Assembly (NCBI GenBank): GCA_024362935.1
Contig: JANCRA010000007.1
Span: forward strand, 13,518,503 to 13,582,502
Reading direction: 5' to 3'
Source: Setophaga petechia
Taxonomy: Eukaryota > Chordata > Aves > Passeriformes > Parulidae
DNA length: 64,000 bases
Position 1 is the stretch's first letter, and every line of letters starts with the position of its first letter. Below are positions 52,765 to 64,000 of this stretch, one piece after another. The notes beneath the pieces were generated by a model. It saw only the letters and a program-made list of their open reading frames with translations. It ran no database searches and had not been told where the DNA came from. The position numbers and the translations under genes are program-made.

Positions 52765-52826
52765 AGAGGAAGTCAGAGATAGGACTGGAGCACAGGCACT
52801 AGACTCTTCTGCTCTTTCCTAGCATT
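52765..52826 (+). mobile_element. MIR-like SINE tail relic
   Basis: GAGGAAGTCAGAGATAGGAC, then GCACTAGACTCTTCTGCTCTTTCCTAG follows the MIR 3' phrase (gtggcagagctgggattcgaacccaggtctcctgactccagtgctctttcc). Short and diverged, but the order of matches is convincing. Confidence 0.45.
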
Positions 52827-53796
52827 CAATTTCCACTCCCTCAAATATAATGATACGCCTTTTAATCTTGCCTACACTAGGTTTATTCCTCTTCACTGCA
52901 ACCTAAAGCAAGGTCACTGGAAAGTCAGAGACAACACAGCAAGTCCAAGTTTCATGCAGGAAAGAAGAGAGATCTAAAGAAAAAATTTACCATCTTGCTT
53001 CTACAGTTAATCGTTCCCAGCAGCATGTCTTGATAGTACACTACAAAGGTAATCCAAACTATCAGTTACAGCCACACTAAAACCCGTACTCTCCCCAAAT
53101 ATGACATTTCCTCCTGCACGCCATCCATGTTTCTCTCCATGATAGCAGAGTTTCCCAAGTGCTGCAGAGCTTCCCTACAGAGTGCTATACATGCCTTCCT
53201 AAGCAAGCCCTTTGCTCTCAGTTTCATTACCATGTTCTATGCATACCCCATGTTATGCAGAAGTAGTCTTGGTCTGATAGCAATTAAATATGCCCAGAGG
53301 CCTGGATTCTCTCTTCGAGTGCACATGCAGCTCTCATTAATGTTAATGCTGGCTATGCACCTTATCACAAGGAGAAGCAGGGAGATCTGTAAAAGTACCT
53401 AACCTGGGGAAAATCTGGCTGGGAAGCAAAATGATGTTGAGTGTATGCACTTAGGATGTAGTTCTTCATTTCAATGTAGTTTTCATAAACAGTGGAAAGT
53501 CTTCAAACCCACAAGGCAAAGAAATTAAGCACCTAATGTGTCAGGATTCTTATACAGCATCCAAATATAACCATACTCTGTTTCTGCCCTGCTAACAGTA
53601 CAACACAGTCAGCTATGAAACACAGTGTGTAGTTCTGTAGAAATGCTGAGATTTTTTATTATTTTTGTGACAACCAGAGACACTTAGCCCAAATGGGATT
53701 AGGATCGTACTGAAGTCCCCCCTCAGAAAATGTCTAACATCTGTGTCTCTTCCCTAGTAAGTTTAGACATAAAACAGGTAAGACAGACAAAAGAAG
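52827..53796. other. Non-coding sequence
   Basis: No gene is recognised. A 91-codon frame at 53127-53402 has no recognisable domain. The last 100 bases may contain the decayed head of the MIR that follows. Confidence 0.45.
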
Positions 53797-53930
53797 TGGT
53801 TATCTCCATTTCACACGCTAGCAGAAGAAGCATAAAGATGAAGTTACTTCCCCAAGTTTACAGCAACAGGAAGCAGAAAGAGATGGCAAATTTCCTGAAA
53901 TCTATCCCTACTCTTTCACTACATCAGCGT
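53797..53930 (+). mobile_element. MIR-like SINE relic, core to 3' end
   Basis: TTATCTCCATTTCACACGCT, AAGTTACTTCCCCAAGTTTACA, CAGGAAGCAGAAAGAGAT and CTACTCTTTCACTACATCAG follow the MIR consensus from ttatccccattttacagatgagg through gacttgcccaaggtcacacagc to tgctctttccactacaccacgc. It is the most complete MIR relic in the window. The open frame that crosses it (53730-54050) is therefore not a gene. Confidence 0.65.
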
Positions 53931-54334
53931 CTTTCCCCAAATCTGAAAGCTTCATCGCCCGTCTCATTCACTTCAACAGTTCATGAAACAAAAATACATT
54001 CCACAGGATTTTTTGTGGGGTTGCCTTTTTCCTACATTTCATCTTGTTAAAGGCATATAGCACATGGTAAAAGAAAACACTTCAAATTCCTTTTCCAGCA
54101 GGGAACAGAAGACTCTCACAGGACTAGGTTCTACTACCTTTAGGAGAGATGCTCCACATAGAAGTGAAAGATTGACCCAATATACAGGATGTGCCCCCAA
54201 CTTTTACTTCTGTTTATAACCCCAATTTGCCAGAAACAATTATAAAAGTTGTTGTTCCACACAGTTATGTACTAAAATAGTATGGTGCAGAAAGAAGAGA
54301 AGAAAAACTGTAGTTTAAATTGAATGAAGATATG
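53931..54334. other. Non-coding sequence between MIR relic and CR1
   Basis: No gene or further element is seen. It is A+T-rich towards the CR1 junction. Because CR1 is 5'-truncated and often integrates without a clear target duplication, the left CR1 boundary is uncertain by tens of bases. Confidence 0.5.
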
Positions 54335-55092
54335 GGATTTGGGAGCAGACCATCCTGATTCCCATCACACGGCATGTACACAGCAACCACGGGATCAGGT
54401 CCAGCCAGCAAGAGTTCATAAAAGACAAGTCCCTCTTGATCAACCTGATCTCCTTCTGGCACAAAATAACTCACTCTGTGGACAAGGGTAAAGCTATGGG
54501 TATTGTCTACCTGAATCTAAGTAAGGCTTTTGATACCTTCTCCCACAGCTTTTTCCTGAAGAAACTGGCTTGGACAGATGTTCTGTTCCCTGGATAAAAA
54601 ACTGCCTGTGTGGCTGGGCCCAGAGAGTGGAGGGAATGGAGTTACATCCAGCTCATGGCTGGTCACCACTCTTGTTCCCCAAGGCTCAGTACCAGTGCCA
54701 TTCCTGTTTAATATCTATATCTGTGATCTGGACGAGGGGACTGAGTTGCAGACAACAGTGAGTGGGGTGGGAATATTGATCTGACTCTAAAATTACCAAA
54801 AGGAGGGTATACCAAAGTGGGTATTAGTCTCTTCTTCCACATAACAGTGATAGAGAGAAACCAGCCTCACAGTGTGCTGGGGAGGCTTAGATTGGGCATT
54901 CTGAAAGGGTTGCCAAGAACTGGAGCAGGCTGCCCAGGGAAATGGCGGTGTCACCCTCCCCAGAGGTATTTAAAAGATGTGTAGATCTATCACTTAAAGA
55001 AAAGGTTTAGTGGTGGTCTTAGAAGGGTTAGGTTTATGGCTGGGCTTGAAGATCTGAATGGTATTTCCCAACTCTAACGATTCTATGATTCT
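54335..55092 (+). mobile_element. CR1 non-LTR retrotransposon, 5'-truncated and internally deleted
   Basis: CR1 encodes an ORF2 protein (endonuclease plus reverse transcriptase) that copies its own RNA into the genome. This copy enters within the reverse-transcriptase domain. Translated text includes DKSLLINLISFWHK, GIVYLNLSKAFDTFSHSF and, after frame changes, [16 protein letters not shown], all characteristic of CR1 RT. The text breaks right after that, where the FADD catalytic box should follow; a large part up to the 3' UTR is missing. The 3' UTR then runs GGGCATTCTGAAAGGGTTGC, GGAGCAGGCTGCCCAGGGAA, GGTTTAGTGGTGG and CTCTAACGATTCTATGATTCT, ending at 55092. Stops at several points confirm it is dead. 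The UTR matches the usual consensus far better than the other LINE fragments here, so it is the youngest. Confidence 0.93.
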
Positions 55093-58000
55093 CTGAGGCA
55101 CATCTGAATATTCATGAGGCAAACCTTTCCCATGAGGACATTAGTAATGAGGGGAAAAACTTCAGCAATTCAGTATCTGCACACCATGAGTCATCCCTTT
55201 CAACACCACAGCTGTTAAGTACAATTTTGTTAATTCATTTGGAAAACTTACAGTTTCAAGTTTTCGCTTATATACTGACTCGTGAAATAAAATTGCCATG
55301 AAGAAAAGATTTTAATGACTAGAGCAAGTCACTTCAACTGAGCTTCTATAAAGTGTGTCCTAAATGTCTGAGGTGATATGAAATGTACTTAGGATTTCAA
55401 AACATTTTAAGACAGCCATATTGACAATGATTCAATGTAAGGATAAGTGCAAGGGAGTGTTAACTAAGTATAGGTAATTATTTACATTAATGTAGTATCT
55501 CTCTTTGCATATATAAAATAAATGTGTGTCCAAAGAGAAATTTCTTGAATTAGGATAATTTAAGAGTCATTTGAAACTCAGAAATATGCATTACCTTTTT
55601 TTCCCAATGGCACTGCTCACAGCTGTAATTTCCATAGCAATGAAAAGAAAGGCATCTGAAATGAAAGTGTTAAGAATAACAAGCTTTTTCCATTTCACTG
55701 TCAAGAGCAGGACAATAACTGCTAAAGTTCAGAAACAGCAGACCTGAAAAAACATTATTTTTATCACCTGCATTGCTAAAATGTAATCTGTGGCAATTTG
55801 CCCAGGCCTCCTAAGGTTGAATCAGAAGATGCTACTGTTATTCCTCCCAGTACTTGTTGTTTGTGCTAGTCTGGGCACAGTTTGATGTCAAAAACAGGCT
55901 TCTACTGCCAAGAGGACAGGTATTTAATGCTGGAATAAAATACACTGAACCACAGTAACCCCTAGCTTTGGTGCTCTACTGCCTTATATTGGAATTATCA
56001 TGAAACTTGAACATATATTGTACTTTTTTTTACCGGCTAAAGTTGTTTTACATTATTTGTAGAATCATTAAGTTATAGATGATTTCTTCAGGTTCTGCAG
56101 CTTATGACAAACAAGTATTCTTTTCCTGTATAATAAAATTATTCATAACCAAATCCTGGTGCTTATACACAGTACAAAAAGAAAGTACTATTCCAATGGA
56201 GGAATAATGTGACAAGCAAAGGTAAAGCAGAATGTGTTATGTGCCGTAAATTCCTGGAATCTGCTTGACCAAAGCCATCTTGGCATTCTGAAGGACAGCT
56301 TTTTAGAGGTTCTAGGTGCAGTTCTCAAAGGATGTAAGCACATACATATCTGCTTTCTACAAAAATCAATAGATGAATTGCATGAAAACCCCAGTTGAAG
56401 GCAAAGCATTCCTGAGATGACACACATAATTCAATAATGTGTTAGAATTTCCAGTTCTCATCTGTATAAAACAAATTGTTTTGAGACCTTTTCTTTCTTC
56501 TGAGTCTGACACAATAGGATGTTGACCTGCTCTCTTAAACAAATTTATGGAAAGCATAAAACCTCACCTAAAAAGCATGGAAGTTTCTCAGATGTAAGGG
56601 ATCACGCTTGGTACAGACATCTCACCCTAAGCCCCTTCCTAAGCATCACCAGCCTTGAGTATAGACTCCACCAGCTACAAGGAGTAACCATTACAAACAC
56701 AGCTGCATTGACACCCACAGACTCACCATAACACAGCGACCCAGATCTGGTTTTGCTCTGTCAGACCAAAGCCAGATTCACTAATAATCACAATAATAAT
56801 TTGCAATTGTTTTCAGCAAGAATAATTTCTCACTGTGTGAACACTTATAAGCTTTTCTGATCAAGCTCTCTGAGGCTACCTTACTGATCCATCCCCAGAG
56901 AAGTCATTTAGATTTTCATCTTTCTACATCAGGCAAGGAAAACTGTATATTTTATGCATTAATTTTCTTTCCATTTTCTAGCTGATATCTTGTTTGGGCT
57001 GCTTCTTTTGAGAGCAATAATGGTAACCCTACATGTCAATAAATATTAGTTAAGTAACAAAATATCAAGCAGTGAGTTCTAAAAAGCAAAAGTTTTAAAC
57101 AGTAATTGCTTTCAATTTTTGAGCTTCATGTGACAGAAAATTTTGAGAACTTGCCACATGGAATTAATTTGAACACAACAAAACTTCCATTCATTTTGCA
57201 AGCAGTTGTAAGACAGCACTCATGGCAGAATAACACCGGAAATTAAGAGGCAGATAGCAAGCTGAAGGAGCACTTACAAATCCGACTTAGATGCAGAATC
57301 TTCTCTATTGATTTTTTTTATTTTCTTCTCACCCTGGTGCTCCACTGCACAACTGAACATTTTGTGTCTTACTATGTTTTTGAACAGGTGTGCTAAAATA
57401 TCTCATCTTTTAAAACAGGGTATTCAGGTTTTCAGATAATATGATCAAACTCTTCAGATTTTTTTTCTTAATAAAATGCATAAAAACCTACTTTCTCGTG
57501 CAGAAGAGTCTGTGCCTGCATTTATTTCTGTATCTATTCATCTATATGTTGCTAAAGGAACATTAATTTCAGTAGAAAACATTTTGGTTAAAAGAGTCTC
57601 AGATTAGTCACCTATCCTGGCACACCAGGACTAGATTTACTGTTTCCATTAGCCTGTGAACGCTGCAGTGTCCTGTTACCAATTGCCGTCCTGAGCGTGT
57701 TTTGTAAGCAAGGCCACGCTACACTTGTGCACCAAATGGTGTATGCCAAATGATTATGCAGGCCTTGAGGCACTCTGAGTGTATAAACATTTACACTACA
57801 ACAGATCTTTGGCCAAGTGGCCAAGTAATTGATTACAGGGCTATGAATGTCACTGGATTTTAGTCATAAAAATCTCATGACATTAGCTCTACTTCATGCA
57901 GAATTTGTACTGGCAGTTTTTAAAAGTAGGATACTCATAGGTGAATTCAGAAGCAAGCAGTCCCTGCAGAAAATAATGGAGAACAAATAGGAGCAGGTCT

Positions 58001-59939
58001 CACCCTGGCTACCACTTCTTCTGAATTCAGAATATCTGACAATCAGGCAAATGCATTATGAAGGTTCCCTGTTTTGCTACAACATAAGTGAACATGAGGA
58101 GGTCTTTCCTATATGACTATTATATAAAACCACAACAACACTGACCTATGTTAAAAAAACCAACAACCAACCCAAAAGAGAAAATAATAAAATGCATCAG
58201 AAATATTTTAAAATAAAATCAGTAGAATTCCTGCTTTAAATACAGACATTGAATAGAAAATATCAAATGCCGGACAAGAGACAAATTATTACAGGAAATA
58301 TGTTTTTCAGTTTTAATTAATTTTCCCAACAAATCTTAATTAATTATTTTGAAAGGTAAGGAAAAATTCTGTGGAAAATCAGGAGATATAGTGATAGTCA
58401 TCTGTAAAACATTAAAAGACAGAGGCACCATTTTCATCCTTAGAGGTGGCATTCTTAGACACACATATGATAATGAGGAGTCGTGCAGAAGCATATTGGC
58501 CTTTAGTTCAAACATCTGCAAAACACCAAGTCTCCGACCCATAAAATCATATGGACAGTTAACTTTGCACACTGTGTTGAGTGTCTTGACAGAGCATCTC
58601 ATTCAAAAATGCACATAAGAGCACATTCAACGTGCTTCTCTGGAGCTGAATCTGCTGTCCTGATTTCTTCTCAGTTTAAATATTTTTTTCCTTTTGCTGC
58701 TTAACTGGAAGAAAAAAATGTGCAAGTGTAACCTAATTTGATTCCCTGCAACAGACACAAAGGACAAATTCACCTCAAGTGACTGATAGACAAAAACAAG
58801 CTGTAGGTTAGAGACAATGATTTTTACCACTCCCCTTGTTTGTAAAATGACTATCTGTCTAAAAGCTATGCCTTGGTAGGGCTGATGAAGAATGTGCTGC
58901 ATCCACAGCATTTGTCACAAATCTGCTCAGTGTGTTGATCTCAGGAATAACAACACATGCACTCTAAATGTGGTTTGTAGACACTGTTCTCCACATGGTA
59001 GGTGATTATAGGTCCTCCTCCTAATTTACTCGAATTTCTGTAAAGTTGGTGTGGTTTCCTTTCAAACACCCCTCTGCCAGAGATAAACAATTCTACAAAC
59101 AAGCAACTGTGAGCATCACCACATCCACAGTGACAGCAGTGGGTCGGGAAGCCCATTCCAGAGTTCTGAGTTCACCATGTAACACCATGGCACTGGCTGT
59201 CTCCAAATCCAGATACACTCATAACAAAAAATGATGCACTGTTCAGAGCTAGCAAACAGTGCACAAACCTGGACTTGTACAGCTCTTGCTGTATTTATAA
59301 ATGGTTTGTAAATGGAGAGAGTGAAAAACTGAACAGGTAACAACTGTGTCCCTCAGTTTTGATTGTTCCTTTAAACTTCTGAGCAAAACCTCCCAAGAAT
59401 AAAGTTCTGGCTTTAAGATCCAAAGCTGTTTTCTCAGAACACCAATACTAAATGTGCTACCGATACCAAAAGTTACGATCCAAAATACAACACACGAATT
59501 GAACTTTTCTGTGCTGTAACTAGAAAATAATTAAAAAGATATGTGGTATGTGATATTGACATTAGAATAGCACCCAGAATTAAACACTGTTCAAGCACTC
59601 TGACTGTTGGGAGCAATGCCAAGCTGCTTCCTGGCAAGTCAACAGACCCAAGGAATACAAAGGTGGTTTGGGGTTTGCTTTGATTCCTTTGAAGTCCTGC
59701 CCTGCACAAAGGTTAGTCAGACTACACTGAAGGTCTCAGAATAGCTAATATGTTTTTCTTTGTGCAGGATCTGTAATTGGAAAGTATTTTGAGCAGCAGG
59801 AGGGTAACCATGCAGTTCTGAGAGAAAAGTAGTGCATTTCCTCTGTCACAAACAAGAAACAAATCACTTTTAGTAGTAAGAAGCCAGCAGCAGCGTCTCT
59901 AGAACACATGTGGAACAGAGCTGCCACTGTAAGAAATGA
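55093..59939. other. Non-coding sequence
   Basis: No gene is recognised. About 57600-57830 and 58345-58650 are unique, homopolymer-poor stretches with overlapping short frames on both strands (up to 89 codons); they could be weakly conserved elements. The palindrome TACATTAATGTA occurs near 55484. No transposon is identified. Confidence 0.45.
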
Positions 59940-60180
59940 AAAAGACTTATTGATCTTCTAGTCCAGCTACCTGCAAATTTAAGGCTGTACTCTACAGGAT
60001 GTCTGTTATTGTTTATTTTCTATACTGGTTTCAGAAGACCACATATTGGTGATCCCACCGCTTTCCTGTTAAGTTTTATTCCAATTTTCACATAACTCCC
60101 TGTCAAGAGGAGGTGAAGAGGGTGAGATTGTTTGTTATACAGACTTTTTTGAGTTCCTTAGACTGTATCTGAATGTCCCT
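59940..60180 (-). mobile_element. Old CR1/L3-like LINE 3' relic
   Basis: TTGATCTTCTAGTCCAGCTA, GATCCCACCGCTTTCCTG and TTCCAATTTTCACATAACTC follow, in order, the reverse complement of a CR1/L3 3' region ('gatcatctagtccaacctcc', then 'ctgttccaatgcttaac...'). It is heavily diverged and has no coding capacity. An alignment is needed to set the ends. Confidence 0.45.
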
Positions 60181-60359
60181 CTAAATAATTTTTTCGTGTT
60201 TACCTACCTAGATAAAGTTTTTTCATCTTTCTTCACCCAGATTTAATATTGCATCAGGAACCAGCAGTCCGCTGAGTGCTCATTCTGGTCAAATGACCAC
60301 CACTAGACATTTTCTGGTTGCCCACTGCAGCTTGTTAATTTCTTTCTTTCTTTCCAAGC
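60181..60359. other. Non-coding sequence with TTTC tract
   Basis: T-rich sequence between a LINE relic and a candidate enhancer, ending in a (TTTC)n tract at 60339-60354. Confidence 0.5.
60339..60354. repeat. (TTTC)n short tract
   Basis: About four TTTC units are present in a T-rich context. Confidence 0.85.
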
Positions 60360-60800
60360 TCTGTGGGCAGCATAATTTTAGCAATGAGCTGTCCAGGACG
60401 ACAGGCACAGCAAATAAGAGTAATCCAAGAGTGTAAGGACCTAATTAATAAACTAGGAGAAGCATGTAAATGCAGAGTGTCAGAGCTTAAAATGAAAACA
60501 GGGACAAACATGTTGGTTTCTTGGAACCTTTGTAATTGTTTCATGTCAAAAGTGCCCAAGGCTAACCAGCCTTTAGTGGATTGATAAAGGACCAATGTGT
60601 CGGGTCTTATTTAGTGGAAGAACCCAATTAATTATTATACAGAATTAGATGCCATTTAGCATTGCTTATATTACTGATGACTTGCTAATTTGGCTGGCTC
60701 TGATGTAATTACAATTAATTTACGTCCTTAATCCTAATGCTCTAACCTGGCTTTGATTTAATCAGGCGATGTGGAGGTATCACAATCAAAACAGCATTGA
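60360..60800. promoter_or_regulatory. Candidate developmental enhancer, homeodomain-site cluster
   Basis: This is the densest motif block noticed. AATTAATTATTA (60626-60637) and TAATTACAATTAATT (60707-60720 region) are paired homeodomain cores; TAATCC (60729-60734) fits an OTX/PITX-type site; CTTTGAT (60751-60757) fits TCF/LEF. The left part is unique and homopolymer-free, with opposite-strand open frames over the same bases (60335-60595 and 60363-60584), which argues against an exon. The identity of any bound factor is inferred from known consensus sites, and activity is unknown. Confidence 0.4.
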
Positions 60801-61900
60801 GGAGCTCACTGCTAAAAAGAGATAATTATCCCTTACAAAACATATCCTTCCTACCACTCACATGTCTTGAAAAACTGAATCAGAACAGTGAAATTCTCAG
60901 TCAGAAAATCTCCAATGGCAAAGCTCCGAGAAGATCTGAGACCACTGCCCAAAACTCTTTTCCTTCTCTCAGAACAGGTAAGAACAGTTCTAGTTATTTA
61001 GCTGCAATCTACAGATCTTTGGATAAGCCCAAAGAAAAGCAAATCTTCATGCCATGCCACCAAGACACAAGAGGTGACAGACAGTAAAGCTGAACTGCCT
61101 CTAACATCTGGAAGAACACATCAGTGAAAATGAATATAACAGCAACCTAGAGCTCAGCTTCAGCTTGCCTTGATGAGAAGTCAAAGCAAGAGAAACTAAC
61201 AATCCCTTTCTCTTGGGGATACTGGTCTTCTGCACCCGTTATGCATCCCTAAATGCCAGCTCCCCTTGACCCTTCCACACTGTCACTGCCTAGAAATAGC
61301 TGTGCCCTCTATCTTATCCCAGAATGCATAGGATTTCTCTATAAGGAGACCTAAAGGAGGGGAGAGACAAAGGTCTCTCTCTCTGAGCCATTCCTGCAGC
61401 TTTAGAGAGGGCCCTTGCTGTTGGTTTTTCCTCTGGTGCCAAGGAGAAAAGCAGATTTGAGGAATCAGTCTTCAGACGCTTTCTAAGAAACTAGATGTAA
61501 GGTAAGCCTGGACCCACAGAATTTTGCTGTGGGTTTTCTTACCTTGCTTCCTGATTTCCCCGTGGGTTGTACATCTGTTCCCAGACCCTAACAATACAAT
61601 GTGGCCTCTGCCTTATTTTCTCCTTTTAAACTTATGTTTTAATGGGCCTGAGAATTTAATTTCCTGATTGTTATATGTCTCCAAAGCTAAACTATTCATC
61701 TATGAGTGATTAAGTTAATTTTATTAATTCTTGTAGAAATATTTTAGCTCATTCATTCTTTAGCATATAACTGAAATGTGTTCCACTATGAAAAGCTTCT
61801 TTACTGTTGCAGAATTGAAAGGCACAGAAAGTCTCTCTCTGTTCCTTGTCTTGGAGGCAAGCCTGACAAAAAGATTTCAGCTGAAAAAAGACTGCCATAG
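60801..61900. other. Non-coding sequence with an isolated donor-like site
   Basis: A 96-codon frame at 60797-61087 contains CAG|GTAAGA, a consensus donor after 60977, but no acceptor or homology supports an exon. No transposon is seen. About 61260-61450 is moderately G+C-rich. Confidence 0.45.
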
Positions 61901-62100
61901 TAGAATGCACACGGGGGCAATGCAAATCTGCTTATTCTTTTGCAAACAGCACATCCTCTTTCAGCTCAGAATAGTACACGTTAGTGAGGTTATCATAACA
62001 CTGGAAGTTAAGACAGTTCACGGGCTGGAATGCAAGAAACTGTTGAGTGTGTGGAATTTAATTTCAGTTCTCCTGGTTATGTTGCTTTGCAGCCATTAAA
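61901..62100. promoter_or_regulatory. Candidate regulatory stretch with POU octamer (weak)
   Basis: An exact ATGCAAAT octamer (61920-61927) lies in unique, homopolymer-poor sequence. The crossing 107-codon frame (61776-62099) has no domain. One octamer is weak evidence: others occur at 2840, 8392 and about 36618 in ordinary sequence. Confidence 0.18.
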
Positions 62101-62805
62101 CTGCTCTTTATTCTTATAATCTTGCTGCTGTGCAGTGCTGTAGCGCAGCTCAAAAACACTGAGCTTACCATTACTGACGGCAGCCAAAGCAACTGCTGTA
62201 CCTTACTGTGCCATGTTTTGTTAACTAAAAGCAGGACACTTTTATGAGGAAGAATATTAGCTTCCAATTTTGCTTGCTTGCTATGATACCCTCTAACTAC
62301 ATGCAAGGTGAAAGATTGCTTTACAGGACCCACAAATTCCCATCTTTCCTTTTAGCAGTTCATAGCAAACAACCTGTGCCCAGGTGTAATGGGAAGAGAG
62401 CAGCACACACCTCTCACTTCCCCTCCCCTTGTCTTGTCCATATTATTGTATTCAGGGCCCTGCACACTCATGTCATCCCAGCTCACTATAGCATTTAATC
62501 TTATCAAATATATGCTTAAGTGCCACTGAAGTCCCTGAGAGTTAACAGTATGTTTGTATGCTTTGTTGCAAAGCAGACTGTCAGAGACCTGCCTGCGTGC
62601 TCTTCATGGACAGATTGCCTCCAAATTGTTCCAAGCACTTTCATTAGTCAGTCTCTAAGACAAGCCTGCTTTTATCAAATCGTAAGATTTTGCACAGAGG
62701 GGAAAGAAGAGAGGGTAGTTTTGAGAGGGAAGGAGAGCTGTTCCTTGCCTGTGCATGCAAACATCTCCCCAACAGCTGACAGAACTGCAGATGTGTTGTT
62801 TTGAG

Positions 62806-62831
62806 ATGCCTGCTCTCTCTACAGCAGGCAT
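62806..62831. repeat. Perfect 9-bp hairpin, 8-nt loop
   Basis: ATGCCTGCT (62806-62814) and AGCAGGCAT (62823-62831) are exact reverse complements around CTCTCTAC. The stem is G+C-rich enough to fold, but too short for a canonical microRNA precursor. Confidence 0.85.
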
Positions 62832-63447
62832 GCTCCAGAGGAGATAATGGCTGCCATCCCACCGAGAGCGCTGTTATATGATCCTCTTTCAGTTATTTGA
62901 AATATGGACTTCACTCAGAGGATTCTAGGAATAGCTGCTCCAGCTGTTCTGGAGAGATAGAAAGCTGTCACAGGAGACATTGTTAGACTCTGCTAAAATC
63001 AGCGGCTGCACTAAAGATCTCACATAAACTCCTTAATGGTTTGTACCATTCAGTCAGGAGTCAAGGAGAAGTGAAATGTGGTCTGTGACTATAAGGCAGT
63101 TTGTATTCCATGCATCAAGGCTATGCTTGTGTTTGGCAGACAGAATAGGAAAGATGCTAAACGGATCCTTTTATCAAGTGTCTGAGCAGTTACTTGATCT
63201 AAGAGGTTTGTATACCTGCAACCAGCAATGTAAATGTCTGAGACAAATTACAAGGCAGCAGTAGTGTTACAGTGAAGGATGAAAGTGCACACAGAAAGGC
63301 AAACAAGCAAAGCATTACAACAGCCACTTAATGGCAAACACATTTATTAACATCAAGCGCGATGTTTGTAGGTTTTCCCTGCCACAACAAGCTGCAGATG
63401 CCAGCTACTTAAAAAGATGAAACAGTGCAGTGAATAAAATTGAGGGA

Positions 63448-63459
63448 TTTTTTTTTTTT
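63448..63459. repeat. Poly-T tract (T12)
   Basis: Twelve uninterrupted T followed by CCCC. Confidence 0.85.
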
Positions 63460-64000
63460 CCCCAATGTATCCTGCCTGCATTCTTGGCAGAGGAAGCAGG
63501 CTCCTAGCTCTGCCTTCGAATGAACAAAAGGCATGCTGGCACTCGGTGAGCAACTTGATTTCACAAGGCCTCCTGGGAAGGCTGTACGGGAGCATGGCTC
63601 TGTGTCTGGCAGCTGCATCCTTGAATAAAAAGAGGAGGAGGAAAAGGGCAGGAAGGAAAGAGCACACAAGGTCTCCATACCACACATGAGAAGCTTTTAC
63701 ACACAATCAGACATCCTTGCCCCAAAGTATTCAATAAAAGAAGTGTTCAAGGTGAACCACTATACTTACTGCACACCACAGCAGCACATTTCACAGGCTA
63801 CTGTTCTTTTATTAGAAACATTTCTCAAAGGTTGTATTGCTACTCATAGATTGTAAAGGTTTGGGTTTTTTAAGTATAGGAAATACAATGAAGTATAAGA
63901 AATAAATAAAAATTTGAAAATTCGAGATACTTTATAAAGCAGAAATAACATTCTTTCCTTTTACTTTTTGCTTTTACTCAAGAGAAATAAGTAGTCAAAA

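Larger units (their letters stand above)
62101..64000. other. Non-coding sequence to window end
   Basis: No gene is recognised. Frames up to 117 codons near 63353-63706 overlap on both strands and have no domains. The stretch 62850-63270 is unique and homopolymer-poor and might be constrained. The final 200 bases are extremely A+T-rich. Confidence 0.5.

Noticed and set aside
53730..54050. 106-codon frame (+)
   Set aside because: It is crossed by a MIR-like SINE relic, which accounts for much of its sequence.
1..64000. tRNA genes, CRISPR arrays, operons, prokaryotic signals
   Set aside because: No tRNA A/B-box pair with cloverleaf, no regularly spaced repeats and no gene-dense organisation were seen. 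The sequence is vertebrate-like throughout.

Overview
The window reads as vertebrate, most likely avian, nuclear DNA that is almost entirely non-coding. It is A+T-rich, strongly CpG-depleted and broken by poly-A/poly-T tracts and short microsatellites. No reading frame has the length or motif content of a recognisable protein. The best taxonomic marker is a 5'-truncated CR1 non-LTR retrotransposon at about 54335-55092 on the + strand. It keeps recognisable reverse-transcriptase text and ends in the GATTCTATGATTCT tail typical of bird CR1. Other sauropsids carry related elements, so bird is an inference.

Layout. Positions 1-15100 are unique-looking sequence with short near-tandem duplications (2829, 6195), a cluster of inverted repeats (7823-7918, 11063-11091) and an exon-like CpG-bearing patch on the minus strand (13947-14060). 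Positions 15100-16110 hold fragments of an old minus-strand CR1/L3-like LINE. Positions 16110-23090 are A+T-rich and contain two MIR-like SINE relics (about 19395-19525 and 21115-21210). Positions 23095-23680 look like a conserved non-coding element and are followed by an A/C-rich simple repeat. Positions 23925-33200 show little apart from one more candidate element near 28010-28190. An old CR1/L3-like fragment lies at about 33205-33535. The stretch 36828-37361 carries a 177-codon open frame (minus) and an overlapping exon-like segment (plus).

Positions 40565-42780 are the most intriguing part. They hold several TAAT-rich candidate regulatory blocks, the longest open frame (218 codons, 41294-41950) and a 54-codon exon-like segment with a good start context and a consensus splice donor (42590-42751). 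An old CR1 fragment (about 45880-46345, minus) follows. MIR-like relics at about 50590, 52765 and 53797 precede the CR1 at 54335. Another old CR1/L3-like relic (about 59940-60180) lies next to the most homeodomain-site-dense block (60360-60800).

Interpretation. This looks like a gene desert or the inside of a very large intron: relics of several ages of LINE and SINE activity around a few unique blocks that may be distal enhancers of a developmental gene. I cannot name that gene. I found no rRNA, tRNA, CRISPR, operon, full-length transposon, LTR element or viral element, and no evidence of a novel multi-gene system. Conservation calls are by eye only.
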